From contig NZ_BFAY01000006.1 in the NCBI RefSeq assembly GCF_003112675.1, forward strand, positions 336,689 to 400,688: 64,000 nt of DNA, written 5' to 3'. A program made the position numbers and the translations under genes. The stretch comes from Leptospira johnsonii (GTDB taxonomy: Bacteria; Spirochaetota; Leptospiria; Leptospirales; Leptospiraceae). The notes under the pieces are model-generated. The model was not told the origin of the DNA. It ran no database searches and was given only the letters and a program-made list of their open reading frames with translations. This document shows, in pieces, positions 8,957 through 18,356 of the stretch. How positions within the stretch are numbered: position 1 is the first letter of the stretch; every line of letters starts with the position of its first letter.

Positions 8957-9919
8957 ATGTATAAAGTCATAGATATTCCCGGACTAGTACCTTTCGTCCA
9001 GAAATACATCAGCAGCGGCTGGGAAGGAATTTCCACATTCAGTATTTTAGTAGTGATCGCCTTTTTGGCGGCCTCTTATTTTTTACCAAAGGAATTAGAG
9101 AGAAAACATCTGGATCCGACTCATGCAGATTGGCTTTTGATCCTAGGAGTTTTTGGAACATTCGTAGGCGCTAAAGTATTTTTTATCTTCGAGATTTGGG
9201 ACCAAGTATTCATAGACACTCCCGGCTTTGACGGAAAGTATTTATACCCACTCACCCACTTTGATGGTTTCCCTGGTCGTCCAGGTCTTTGGTCCAGTTT
9301 ATTCTCCGGAAGCGGTTTGGTATTTTACGGAGGGTTCCTGTTTGGGATCCTATTTATCAGCCTATACATGATCCAAAACAAATTGGATGTAAAAGCTTAT
9401 TTGGACGCAGCAGTTCCGAGTATGGCATTAGGTTACGCGATCGGTCGACTAGGATGTTTTGTTTCCGGTGACGGTTGTTACGGATTTGCAACTCACGCAG
9501 ACATTCCGGTTCTAACATTCACCTACTGGCCAACAAGTGCAGTCCCAAGCGGTGTTCCAGTCTGGAATACCCCAGTCATGGAATCGTTCGTATCTTTTCT
9601 ATTCTTCATCTACTTCCAAAAATGGGCAAGATTCCAGAACTTCAAAAGATTCAGCCTTGGCGCTCAGTATCTTGTCCTACACGGACTTGCAAGACTAGGG
9701 ATCGAGTTCTTAAGAGTGAATAAAGCTGTGATCCCTTTCTTCGATCCTCCAGTACAATCGAACATTCCTGGAGCGAGCGGAGAAACTACCACCTTCTTAA
9801 ATGGATACTACTGGCATGGATTTTCTCAATCCCAGTATGTATCTATCGCGATCATATTGGTCGGTTTATATTTTTTGGTTAAATGGAAACTCTGGGAGAA
9901 GGAACCAGTCCCAGCTTAA
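8957..9919 (+). CDS. lgt: prolipoprotein diacylglyceryl transferase family protein (divergent)
   Basis: Lgt moves diacylglyceryl from phosphatidylglycerol to the lipobox Cys of prolipoproteins in the inner membrane. This 320-residue multi-pass protein has the Lgt signature region as [16 protein letters not shown], where E. coli reads GRLGNFINGELWG, and [11 protein letters not shown] where E. coli has FHGG with a His reported essential (H103). The Arg of GR and the Arg-containing C-terminal segment FLRVN are kept. The Asn-to-Cys and His-to-Tyr changes place it in a divergent subfamily, so it may be a second Lgt-like enzyme and not the housekeeping copy. GGAACC lies upstream of ATG 8957. Confidence 0.75.
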   Translation: MYKVIDIPGLVPFVQKYISSGWEGISTFSILVVIAFLAASYFLPKELERKHLDPTHADWLLILGVFGTFVGAKVFFIFEIWDQVFIDTPGFDGKYLYPLTHFDGFPGRPGLWSSLFSGSGLVFYGGFLFGILFISLYMIQNKLDVKAYLDAAVPSMALGYAIGRLGCFVSGDGCYGFATHADIPVLTFTYWPTSAVPSGVPVWNTPVMESFVSFLFFIYFQKWARFQNFKRFSLGAQYLVLHGLARLGIEFLRVNKAVIPFFDPPVQSNIPGASGETTTFLNGYYWHGFSQSQYVSIAIILVGLYFLVKWKLWEKEPVPA

Positions 9920-9929
9920 TTAAGAGACA

Positions 9930-10086
9930 CAGAGTAAGTAAAGAGACTCAAAGTTTTTCTCACACAGAGTCACTAAGACACAAAGGGGAAAAGATTTTGA
10001 GCGATGTTAGAATTTCTACATCGCCATTCCCAAAAATTCTCTGAGGCTCCGTGTCTTTGTGTGAAAATATCTCTGTGGCTCTCGTC
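9930..10086. repeat. nested inverted-repeat element in the lgt-dsbD gap
   Basis: The 178-base gap between the Lgt-like and DsbD-like genes holds an imperfect long inverted repeat. The left arm (9950-9986) contains CACACAGAG and GACACAAAGG; the right arm (10046-10080) contains CTCCGTGTCTTTGTGTG and CTCTGTGGCTC. In the centre, GCGATGT and ACATCGC (10001-10007, 10018-10024) form a perfect 7-bp stem with a further AGAA/TTCT pair. It looks like a REP- or MITE-type intergenic repeat; a related cacactgagaacacggag fragment occurs at 14669. It may also terminate both convergent genes. Confidence 0.55.
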
Positions 10087-10097
10087 CACTCCGCGTC

Positions 10098-11504
10098 TCA
10101 TTCTCCGGAGGCGTGGAACTTCTCCCCTTTGATGGTGCGGATCATATCAGCTGTATTTAAATAATTCGTAGTTTTAAAAAGAACCTTTCCATCAGAGGAA
10201 AAGATCACAAAGAAAGGAAGACCTATTTTCAACTCAGGAAACCTAGGATCGTTCTCATATATTAGAAAATCCTTATCATCGTCTCTGATCTTTAAAAGGA
10301 TAGTTTTGCCAAGCGCCTGGTTCAAATTCGGATCGGATAAGGTCAGGTCTTCGAAAGCCTTGCAGTTAGAACACCAATCCGCGTAAAAATCCGCAAACAC
10401 CAAGCGATCTTCACTACGAGCGGTCTCGAAAGCGGTTTCGGAAATTCGATGCCATTCTAGATTTCCGTGTTCTTCTACTATATCCTTCTTGATCCCGCCG
10501 GTACCAACTCCCCAACCAACAAGTCGTATCAAGATTGCGCTAGAACAAATAAGTCCGGTAAGAAGTAGAGCCTTCTTCGTTCTTTCCGTACGAAGAAGCG
10601 ACTTAGGTTGATAGAAATACGCAGCAATCAAAACTCCAAGAGCGGCAGCTAAGATCCCAAGACTCAGATCAGATGGAACTGACCATAATTGCATTGCCTT
10701 ATTATAGTAAGACCATGCAAAGTAAAAGACCACAAATCCTAAAACGATCTGTATCCATCTGGTCCATTTCCCTCCGCGAGGAAGGGAAAGTCCAAATACT
10801 CCTAAAAACAAGAACGGCAATCCTAAACCTAAACCGAACAACGCCATCTTGAACGAGGAAACCGCTAAAGAAGAAACACTAATACTTTGGACTCCTGCGG
10901 TCACTTGGATCAAGATCGCAACTACGATCGGACCTACACAAGGAGAGGAAAGAAAACCTGCTCCCATTCCCAAAAGAAAAGTTCCCTTCCAGCCTTGACA
11001 ACCTCTCCATTCCTTATTAGGAAAGATGGGTAAATACAAAAATCCTAATGAAGCAAGTCCTAATAAAAAGATAAGTGCAGCTAAGAATAGATTGGTTCCG
11101 GGATATCTTAGTACAGTGTTAAACGCTCCGCCAGAAATTCCTGCCACGAGCCCGAAACAAAAATACATGAATGCCAATCCGGTATAATATACCAAAGGAT
11201 GGAATACTTTGTTCGTGGCGGTCTCACCCCTTGCTTGGATGATCCCCACAGTGATCGGATATAATGGATAAACGCAGGGAAGAAGGCTGGCACAAAGTCC
11301 CCCCAATACGAGAAAGATCGCGGAATTGAATCCAAATTCTGAACCGGAGAGTCCGGTTTCCAACCATTGATTCAAAGAAGAGATCCAGGATTCAGAAACG
11401 ACCTGGGATTGGGCCTGTAAAGAGCTAGTTAGAAAAAAGAAGAATATTAGAAGTCCGGCGCGGGACGCGAACGCTGAGGAGAGAAGGATCCGAATTTTCT
11501 TCAT
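10098..11504 (-). CDS. dsbD: DsbD-like thiol:disulfide interchange / cytochrome c biogenesis protein
   Basis: DsbD carries electrons from cytoplasmic thioredoxin across the inner membrane to periplasmic proteins. This protein has a signal sequence, a short periplasmic lead, about eight transmembrane helices with the redox Cys in CASLLPCVYPLYP and SSPCVGPIV, and a C-terminal thioredoxin domain with WCSNCK. It lacks the N-terminal immunoglobulin-like DsbD-alpha domain of the E. coli protein, so it resembles the ScsB/CcdA-thioredoxin arrangement. Start at 11504 (MKKIRILL) is preferred; an in-frame ATG at 11525 adds 7 residues. Confidence 0.85.
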   Translation of the reverse strand: MKKIRILLSSAFASRAGLLIFFFFLTSSLQAQSQVVSESWISSLNQWLETGLSGSEFGFNSAIFLVLGGLCASLLPCVYPLYPITVGIIQARGETATNKVFHPLVYYTGLAFMYFCFGLVAGISGGAFNTVLRYPGTNLFLAALIFLLGLASLGFLYLPIFPNKEWRGCQGWKGTFLLGMGAGFLSSPCVGPIVVAILIQVTAGVQSISVSSLAVSSFKMALFGLGLGLPFLFLGVFGLSLPRGGKWTRWIQIVLGFVVFYFAWSYYNKAMQLWSVPSDLSLGILAAALGVLIAAYFYQPKSLLRTERTKKALLLTGLICSSAILIRLVGWGVGTGGIKKDIVEEHGNLEWHRISETAFETARSEDRLVFADFYADWCSNCKAFEDLTLSDPNLNQALGKTILLKIRDDDKDFLIYENDPRFPELKIGLPFFVIFSSDGKVLFKTTNYLNTADMIRTIKGEKFHASGE

Positions 11505-11681
11505 GGGATGGACGATTAGACCCAAATAGGATTTCTATTTCTCCTAAGATACATTATCGGACTCCATAACCTTGAAACCAAATTGCGATTTCTAAAAGTA
11601 TGGTCAATCCTGAATTCCCAGGAGGACACCCTTAGATCTGGTCTGTACTTGTTTTGACGAGTGGAAAGGAAGAAAGGACGG

Positions 11682-11717
11682 AAAAAGCCCGATCCTTTTC
11701 TAAAAAAAGACCGGGCT
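11682..11717 (-). terminator. intrinsic terminator of the porin gene
   Basis: Read on the minus strand, AGCCCGGTC and GATCGGGCT form a nine-pair stem (one G-T wobble) separated by a 14-base loop and followed by TTTTT. It lies 17 bases after the stop of the alginate-export-type porin, which is the right place and direction. Confidence 0.75.
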
Positions 11718-11733
11718 CGAGCATTAAGACCCT

Positions 11734-13668
11734 TCAGATGGCGAACTGAAGGGTGAGAGAGAAATACGTACTATTCTTATCGATATTGTATTGTTTTTGG
11801 TTTTTGATCGCGTCTCCCGCGTAAAGAACCGTAGCTCCAGCCCAGATCGAGAAATAGTCATTGATTTTCTTGATATAGATCAGGTCATATTCCAGCAAAA
11901 GTCTGTGTCCAGGTTGCCAATTTTTCAGGAAAGGATTGTTGGCATAGTTTTCGGTACTTCCTGAAACAGTCTTGTTCGCAAGGAAGTCTCCGTTCGCGTC
12001 AAATCCAGTGCTTCCTGAAACTGCTGTCCTGTTACCGTCATACCAAGCATCTTGGACTTTATCCTTGCGAATATCGTAAACTGCGAAAATGAATCTTCCC
12101 CAAGTATCATCATAGTATTGGATATGAATGGAAGAAGTTCTTACGTTCGCCCAGAAGGCAGCGTTCGCGATACCGTTCCCTGAGTCGAAGTATGGGAATC
12201 CACCGGATCTTGTAGCAAATAAAGGATCCCAGGTAGCGGATTTTCCGTCAGCTCTGTTCGGGTCACCGGAGGCTCTCGCAAACTGTACTCCCACACGGAA
12301 ACCTTTATAGTTATAACCTGTTTGAGCGAGGAAGAAGGAAGCGTCATGCTGAACAGTTTCCTTGTAAGCAGCATGTTTGTTCGTTCCGGATCCTATAGTA
12401 GTATTTAAAGTATCCCAAGAAGCGTCTATAGTTTGTCCTGTGCTTCCAGTTTGGGCTGCGTATTCTAAGCCCCAGTCCCAGGATTTTCCCGCAGGAAGAC
12501 TTCTACCAGAAGCAGTTCTGTTACTCAAACGAACTCCTGTAGTGAATAGATTGTCTCTTCCGTTTGTTCTTTCGTTCGGATCAACGAGCACTCCGGTAGC
12601 GGTTGTAGTATTATACTTTTTGATCACTCCAATCTCATATATATCAACCACTAACTCTTCGGAAGGTTTCCAAGTATTGTATAAGAAAGCGAGATATGTA
12701 TCGTTGAGAGCTTTTGCTCCGCCAACTTTTTGGTTATTCGCAGTCACAAATCCGTTCGGACCGTTACTTTCTTCTGCAAGAACGGTATAACCTGCGTGCG
12801 TAGACCATGTCTTGGTATCGAATGCAACTCTAACTCCGTCAAAAGAGTTACCGATCTGGCTATCGTTACGAGCACCTATGATCCTGGAATCTCCGTAAGA
12901 GAAAACCTGACGACCTAAATACAATTTTGTATAAGGAAGAAAATCTTTCCAGATCACATAAGCTTCTCGGATATCCGTATTATTTTTTACCGGGATTTGG
13001 CTTCCAGGTGCGTATGCAGTCCCGATAGAATTCGTAAAAGAAGTCGGACCGTATCCGGTTCCACTTGGATCCTTGTACTGTCCATACAGACGAGTATCTT
13101 GGATGGTCAATTTTACCGCAAAGGATTCGTTGATATCTAAAAGAGTCCAAAACTGGCTGTTTTGGGTAACGTAGTTCTTAGAATCGCTTGTGGATCTATC
13201 AAAGTCTTGGTTATTAAAATTTTCGAATCTAGGACGGATCTGCAAACCGAAACGAAGATTATCAGTGATCCAAAGATTAGAACTTTTTTTAACCGAATCC
13301 TGGTGTTCCGGAGTTAAAAGTAAAGTGCCTAGTAATTCCCCATCTAATTTACCTTTCCAAGGACTTTTATAAGGAGCGGCAGGAGCTTTCTCTTTTTCCT
13401 TCTCCTTGTCTTTATCCTTAGCTTCCCCATTAGGAGCGGCAGTGGTTGCTGGAGTTTGGGTAGCAGGTGCGGAGGTTTTTTCTTCCGTAGCCGCCGGTTT
13501 CACAGGAGTGGTCTCGGCCTGAGTCACTGTTTCCTGTTTTGGGGGCTCTACCCCTTGGGCCCAAAGAGTCCCTAATCCTAAAAGCCCGAAGGACAAAAAG
13601 AGTCGGACTGACAAGAGTGAATATTTTTTGTTCCGACTCGGTCGGCTTGTAATTGTATTTTTTAACAT
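11734..13668 (-). CDS. alginate-export-family outer membrane protein (porin-like)
   Basis: A 644-residue secreted beta-barrel candidate. A signal peptide ends near LWAQG; residues about 40-100 are a Pro/Ala/Thr then Lys/Glu/Asp linker (KDKDKEKEKEKAPAAP). The rest matches the alginate-export/AlgE-like porin layout: LRFGLQIRPRFENFNNQDFD, LGRQVFSYGDSRIIGARND, GNSFDGVRVAFDTK, alternating hydrophobic strands and a final aromatic strand YFSLTLQFAI, the usual BAM-recognised end. Substrate is not known. In Gammaproteobacteria the family exports alginate, but no alginate genes are near, so a general channel role is more likely. An upstream palindrome is listed separately. Confidence 0.8.
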   Translation of the reverse strand: MLKNTITSRPSRNKKYSLLSVRLFLSFGLLGLGTLWAQGVEPPKQETVTQAETTPVKPAATEEKTSAPATQTPATTAAPNGEAKDKDKEKEKEKAPAAPYKSPWKGKLDGELLGTLLLTPEHQDSVKKSSNLWITDNLRFGLQIRPRFENFNNQDFDRSTSDSKNYVTQNSQFWTLLDINESFAVKLTIQDTRLYGQYKDPSGTGYGPTSFTNSIGTAYAPGSQIPVKNNTDIREAYVIWKDFLPYTKLYLGRQVFSYGDSRIIGARNDSQIGNSFDGVRVAFDTKTWSTHAGYTVLAEESNGPNGFVTANNQKVGGAKALNDTYLAFLYNTWKPSEELVVDIYEIGVIKKYNTTTATGVLVDPNERTNGRDNLFTTGVRLSNRTASGRSLPAGKSWDWGLEYAAQTGSTGQTIDASWDTLNTTIGSGTNKHAAYKETVQHDASFFLAQTGYNYKGFRVGVQFARASGDPNRADGKSATWDPLFATRSGGFPYFDSGNGIANAAFWANVRTSSIHIQYYDDTWGRFIFAVYDIRKDKVQDAWYDGNRTAVSGSTGFDANGDFLANKTVSGSTENYANNPFLKNWQPGHRLLLEYDLIYIKKINDYFSIWAGATVLYAGDAIKNQKQYNIDKNSTYFSLTLQFAI

Positions 13669-13783
13669 ATGGGGAGTCCCTTATTTTGGATTAAAATCCA
13701 ATATAGCGGATATAACTCAGAGTTTAACAGATTTTGTAAACAATTTATTTGATATTTCTCCAGATTTTTTGACCTTGGTCGTT

Positions 13784-13797
13784 TTTTTGATCAAAAA
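13784..13797. promoter_or_regulatory. AT-rich palindrome upstream of the porin gene
   Basis: A perfect 14-base palindrome, TTTTTGATCAAAAA, lies in the 236-base gap between the porin gene (starting at 13668 on the minus strand) and the divergent unknown gene at 13905. It could be an operator for either gene. The gap holds nothing else I can identify beyond AT-rich sequence. Confidence 0.35.
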
Positions 13798-13904
13798 TAA
13801 CAATTTAAATACGACAAAATGGCATCTCATCTGCTAAAGTAGAATTTCCCGAGATTTCTTTTAGAATCCAGGATTGTGCCAAAAGACCGATAGAATAAGA
13901 TAGA

Positions 13905-14663
13905 ATGCAGATAAGAATAAGACACATAACGCGGGTCTGGATCCTAGTTTTTCTGCTATTCTCCCCTACATTACAAAAATTGAATCCAATTCCTGTCTCT
14001 ATCAGTACGGAACCGGATCTGGATTATAATTACGAATACGAGAAGAATGGTGTATATACCAAGTTTTCTGACTGGGTCCCTTACAAACTCCATAAATGGG
14101 AGCCTAAGTTCTTAGAAGACTATTACGAGATGTATGGGCTCAAACTCCATTATAAAGAGAATGAGCTAAGAAGGAATATATTCTTTCTAAAAGCAGGTTT
14201 ACAAAAAAGATTCCGTCATCCAAGGAACGCACTCTGCCGTGTAACAAACGAAGAAGAATATCATAAATACAGACTTCTCATCTTCATGCACATGAACCTG
14301 CAGATCATGAGATCCTATATGAGGATCGCTTCTCAATTCGATAAAAGGCATTTATATTTTTATAATTTAGATTTCGCACACGAGCTAAAACAGTCCTTCG
14401 AGGTAGCGGATTCATTCTACAAAGAAGCTATTCCTTATTGGGAAGCCTCAAGAAAATACGCCGACCAGGCTTCTGAAATAGACTACGACCTGGATCTAGG
14501 CACTATGGAAACGGAAAGATACGAGATCATCACTGGAAAACTAGACTTCGGACAGATCATCTCCGACCATAGAGAAAGACTGACTAAAAAAAGAGAAACC
14601 GTAGGCGCTTACCTGGCCAAATATCCCGAAGCGGACAAACCCAATCTAGATCAAATTCCTTAA
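13905..14663 (+). CDS. conserved-looking exported protein of unknown function
   Basis: I do not recognise this 252-residue protein. Residues 1-24 look like a signal peptide or anchor (WILVFLLFSPTLQ). The rest is helical and rich in aromatic and charged residues (DYNYEYEKNGVY, KFLEDYYEMYGLKLHYKE, YHKYRLLIFMHMNLQIM). It stands alone, divergent from the porin gene across the palindrome, and is followed by a repeat fragment and a terminator, so it is a single transcription unit. Nothing in the sequence identifies a catalytic motif. Confidence 0.65.
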   Translation: MQIRIRHITRVWILVFLLFSPTLQKLNPIPVSISTEPDLDYNYEYEKNGVYTKFSDWVPYKLHKWEPKFLEDYYEMYGLKLHYKENELRRNIFFLKAGLQKRFRHPRNALCRVTNEEEYHKYRLLIFMHMNLQIMRSYMRIASQFDKRHLYFYNLDFAHELKQSFEVADSFYKEAIPYWEASRKYADQASEIDYDLDLGTMETERYEIITGKLDFGQIISDHRERLTKKRETVGAYLAKYPEADKPNLDQIP

Positions 14664-14668
14664 AAGTT

Positions 14669-14714
14669 TCACACTGAGAACACGGAGAAGGATAGAGTTC
14701 GATCGTGAACTCTA
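14669..14714. repeat. repeat fragment with hairpin after the unknown gene
   Basis: The stretch cacactgagaacacggag (14671-14688) shares the cacagag/cacggag words of the repeat at 9930-10086. It is followed by TAGAGTTC, a 6-base loop, and GAACTCTA (14693-14714), a perfect 8-bp stem. Confidence 0.45.
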
Positions 14715-14719
14715 TAAAT

Positions 14720-14752
14720 AAAAAACCCCGAGATATTCTCTCGGGGTTTTTT
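14720..14752. terminator. bidirectional intrinsic terminator between the unknown gene and glnA
   Basis: CCCCGAGA (14726-14733), a 5-base loop and TCTCGGGG (14739-14746) form a perfect stem with A6 before and T6 after. It serves the plus-strand unknown gene and, read the other way, the convergent glnA, whose stop is at 14774. Confidence 0.88.
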
Positions 14753-14773
14753 GTTCCATACTGGATCTTGTGA

Positions 14774-16195
<1,422 letters not shown>

Positions 16196-16269
16196 TGATA
16201 CTTATCTCCTATATGTTTGTACTAGGGGTCTCTAATTCGCACGCGAAGAGCGTGTTCTGCTTATGCTTA

Positions 16270-16285
16270 TGCAAAAGATGTGCCA
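16270..16285 (-). promoter_or_regulatory. sigma-54 (RpoN) promoter of glnA
   Basis: Read on the minus strand: TGGCAC, five bases (ATCTT), TTGCA, an exact match to the -24/-12 sigma-54 consensus. It lies about 75 bases upstream of the glnA start, in the right direction. It predicts activation by an NtrC-type enhancer-binding protein under nitrogen limitation. Confidence 0.85.
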
Positions 16286-16358
16286 AATCCTAATACCCAT
16301 CCTGCAAGTATCTTCCCTCTCTATAAAAAAAGAAGGAGCCCCTAGAAAAGCAGTCCAT

Positions 16359-16483
16359 GCTCAGGCTAAAAATCCTTGAACCTGAGGCAATCAGTAAAAA
16401 ACTCCGATTGAATGGATTCGATAGAATTTTCAGAACCAAGGTTTTGGATCTATCCGTCCTGTGCCATGCGCTAGTTTGGTACA
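16359..16483. promoter_or_regulatory. inverted repeats upstream of the glnA promoter, possible enhancer sites
   Basis: Two imperfect repeats lie 75 to 200 bases upstream of the sigma-54 promoter: CTCAGG/CCTGAG (16360-16386) and TGTGCCA/TTGGTACA (16460-16483). The second loosely resembles an NtrC site (TGCAC-N-GGTGCA) at the distance usual for enhancers. This is inference from position and shape. The rest of the 16196-16514 gap holds nothing else I can name. Confidence 0.3.
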
Positions 16484-16514
16484 CTACGCTCAAAATATAA
16501 TCATGGGAGAAACC

Positions 16515-17762
16515 ATGCAGACCCTTGCCAAATGGCCTAGTCCATCCGAGCTTTCTTTTTCAGACGGGAGAGATTCCGAAACAGGAATTCCAAATTCCAA
16601 AGAATATTTTCAATCCGTATTGGCATGGGGAAAGGAGAATGGAGCGGAGGAATACTTTTTAGTTCCGTTAGATGAATGGGTCCCTACTTCTCAACTACTC
16701 TCTACTCTCCCTTCTTATCCTATCCGAGCTCAAGTGGAGATTCCGGATCCAGTTACCTTCTCCTATTTGATCCCTCCCGTATTATTCGGAAAAAAACTTT
16801 GCTTCTGGACCTCTGATGAAAAGAGCCTAACTGACTCTTACTTCCGTGTTTTAGCAAAAATAGAAACCTCAGAAGAGCAACTCTGTAAAATTTTCGAAGA
16901 AGAGATCCATTCTATCCCCGAGATCGTTTGGAAAGAAGAAGAGAAACATTCCGATTCTCTATTATTGGAAAGAAAATTATGGGGAAAAAGAGAGAATGGA
17001 AAAAGGTATTCTTCTTCCTTCTCTCTAGCGAAGGCGTTTTTTGTAGGATCTTTGACGGATATCCGAGAGATCTATGAATACGAATTAGGATCCCAAAGCT
17101 CTTCCGAATTAGAAAATGTTATCCTCAAGTTCTTGTATAAAAGAGCAGATTCTAAATATTTCTCCCTTTTATCAGCATTAGGAAAAGGTGGATCGGAGAA
17201 CGGATTTGTTTTTAAGCCAAAGATCTATTTTTCATTCGGCCTACAACTTCTGCTCCTTGTATGCGTTCTTGCAGAAGCTTACGAAGAATTAGTATCTCGT
17301 TGGATAGAAGAAAGGCCCCCCCTCAAAGATGTATTGAGCAAATTAGAAGAATGGACTGAAAGAGAATCCCACCCCAAAACGGAAGCAGGAATAGAAGCGA
17401 TCTTTGAAGAAAAGGTAGTCCATTTATTGGACAAATATTCTGATAGATCCGACAGATTCCTTCTCAAAAGATTAGAAGAAGAATATTCACATTCTCAAAA
17501 GCGCGTATCCGAACATTTCCAATCTAGAAGACAAGAGTTAGAAGAAAAACTGATCCCTGATCTCTTGTCCCAAGTAGAATCTCATTCTAAACTTTCCCTT
17601 CCCGAAGAGCTAAAGATTGAGTGGGAAATTTTAGGAAAAACATTACAAGCTCGACTCGAAAATTTTCTCTTAGAAAGAAAAAATTTACTAAATCCGGAAC
17701 AAAAAGGGAACGGAAAAACGCCCGAAAGCTGGAACGTTCTCATCGGGCAAAGGTCTGATTAA
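16515..17762 (+). CDS. protein of unknown function, helical and charge-rich
   Basis: I do not recognise this 415-residue protein. The open frame extends back to 16461, but ATG 16515 has GGAG 8 bases upstream and is preferred; ATG 16503 is possible. The first third is mixed, the middle contains a hydrophobic patch (FSFGLQLLLLVCVLAEAYEELV), and the C-terminal 150 residues are strongly Glu/Lys/Arg-rich and coiled-coil-like (KRLEEEYSHSQKRVSEHF). No signal peptide or catalytic motif is apparent. It is divergent from glnA across the sigma-54 region and is followed by tRNA-Met. Confidence 0.65.
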   Translation: MQTLAKWPSPSELSFSDGRDSETGIPNSKEYFQSVLAWGKENGAEEYFLVPLDEWVPTSQLLSTLPSYPIRAQVEIPDPVTFSYLIPPVLFGKKLCFWTSDEKSLTDSYFRVLAKIETSEEQLCKIFEEEIHSIPEIVWKEEEKHSDSLLLERKLWGKRENGKRYSSSFSLAKAFFVGSLTDIREIYEYELGSQSSSELENVILKFLYKRADSKYFSLLSALGKGGSENGFVFKPKIYFSFGLQLLLLVCVLAEAYEELVSRWIEERPPLKDVLSKLEEWTERESHPKTEAGIEAIFEEKVVHLLDKYSDRSDRFLLKRLEEEYSHSQKRVSEHFQSRRQELEEKLIPDLLSQVESHSKLSLPEELKIEWEILGKTLQARLENFLLERKNLLNPEQKGNGKTPESWNVLIGQRSD

Positions 17763-17852
17763 AGAATATAAGGCCACAATCCTAGGAAAGGTTTCGAATC
17801 ACCCTTGAGAGAAATCTTTGACAAGGCCGGTATTTCAAAAAAAATGACCGGT

Positions 17853-17873
17853 AAATACCTTCCAAAGGTATTT
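17853..17873. other. hairpin just upstream of tRNA-Met
   Basis: AAATACCTT and AAGGTATTT are separated by CCA, a perfect 9-bp stem 12 bases before the tRNA. A consensus TTGACA lies at 17818-17823 but no good -10 box follows. The hairpin could be part of the 5' leader removed by RNase P. Confidence 0.4.
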
Positions 17874-17884
17874 CCTAGGAATAA

Positions 17885-17959
<75 letters not shown>

Positions 17960-17982
17960 GGTCCTTTGGAGAAAACACACCC

Positions 17983-18270
17983 ATGAAAAAAACAATCCTC
18001 GCAACCCTAATCTTGCTAGCTACGGTTTTCGCCGGATTCTCCTCCGTTTCCGCTCAAAGCCAAGCATGCAATCAGATCTGTGATTTTTATACAAACTGTG
18101 TAGAAGGCCAAAAAAAGCTTAGCGCTGCAGATAGACAAAAAGTGGGAGCCGGATGTTTAAATACATGCCGCAAAAATTACTCAGCAGTTACTTCTTGTTA
18201 TGAAACTCATTCAGGTCAATGTACAGCTTTTAATAGCTGCTTGATGGAAAGTTATAAAGGAAAAAAATAA
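17983..18270 (+). CDS. small secreted Cys-rich protein
   Basis: A 95-residue protein with a clear signal peptide (residues 1-24, cleavage after VSAQ or near). The mature part carries eight Cys spaced as CxxxC-x5-C, then CxxxC-x9-C-x7-C-x5-C, so two similar halves each open with CxxxC and could form four disulfides. I do not recognise a characterised family, though similar Cys-rich small proteins occur in Leptospira. It lies 23 bases after the tRNA, so it may be co-transcribed. ATG 17983 has GGAG about 11 bases upstream. Function unknown; periplasmic or extracellular. Confidence 0.75.
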   Translation: MKKTILATLILLATVFAGFSSVSAQSQACNQICDFYTNCVEGQKKLSAADRQKVGAGCLNTCRKNYSAVTSCYETHSGQCTAFNSCLMESYKGKK

Positions 18271-18326
18271 TACTTATAGTCCGTTCCAAAGCTTAGATTA
18301 TTGATAAGTATATGATCCCGGGCTTC

Positions 18327-18356
18327 AAGAGCCTGGACTGTCAGGGACAGGCTCTT
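18327..18356. terminator. hairpin between the Cys-rich gene and thiH
   Basis: AAGAGCCTG and CAGGCTCTT form a perfect 9-bp stem with a 12-base loop, overlapping the thiH stop. There is no long T run on either side, so its role as a terminator is tentative. Confidence 0.4.

Noticed and set aside
9930..10086. CRISPR array
   Set aside because: Repeat words are inverted and unevenly spaced, with no regular direct repeats or spacers.
12377..12790. Plus-strand 137-residue frame opposite the porin gene
   Set aside because: Shadow of the porin reading frame; no ribosome site or family match.
17720..17750. GCCCGA/TCGGGC hairpin at the end of the 16515 gene as terminator
   Set aside because: It lies inside the coding sequence and lacks a T run.
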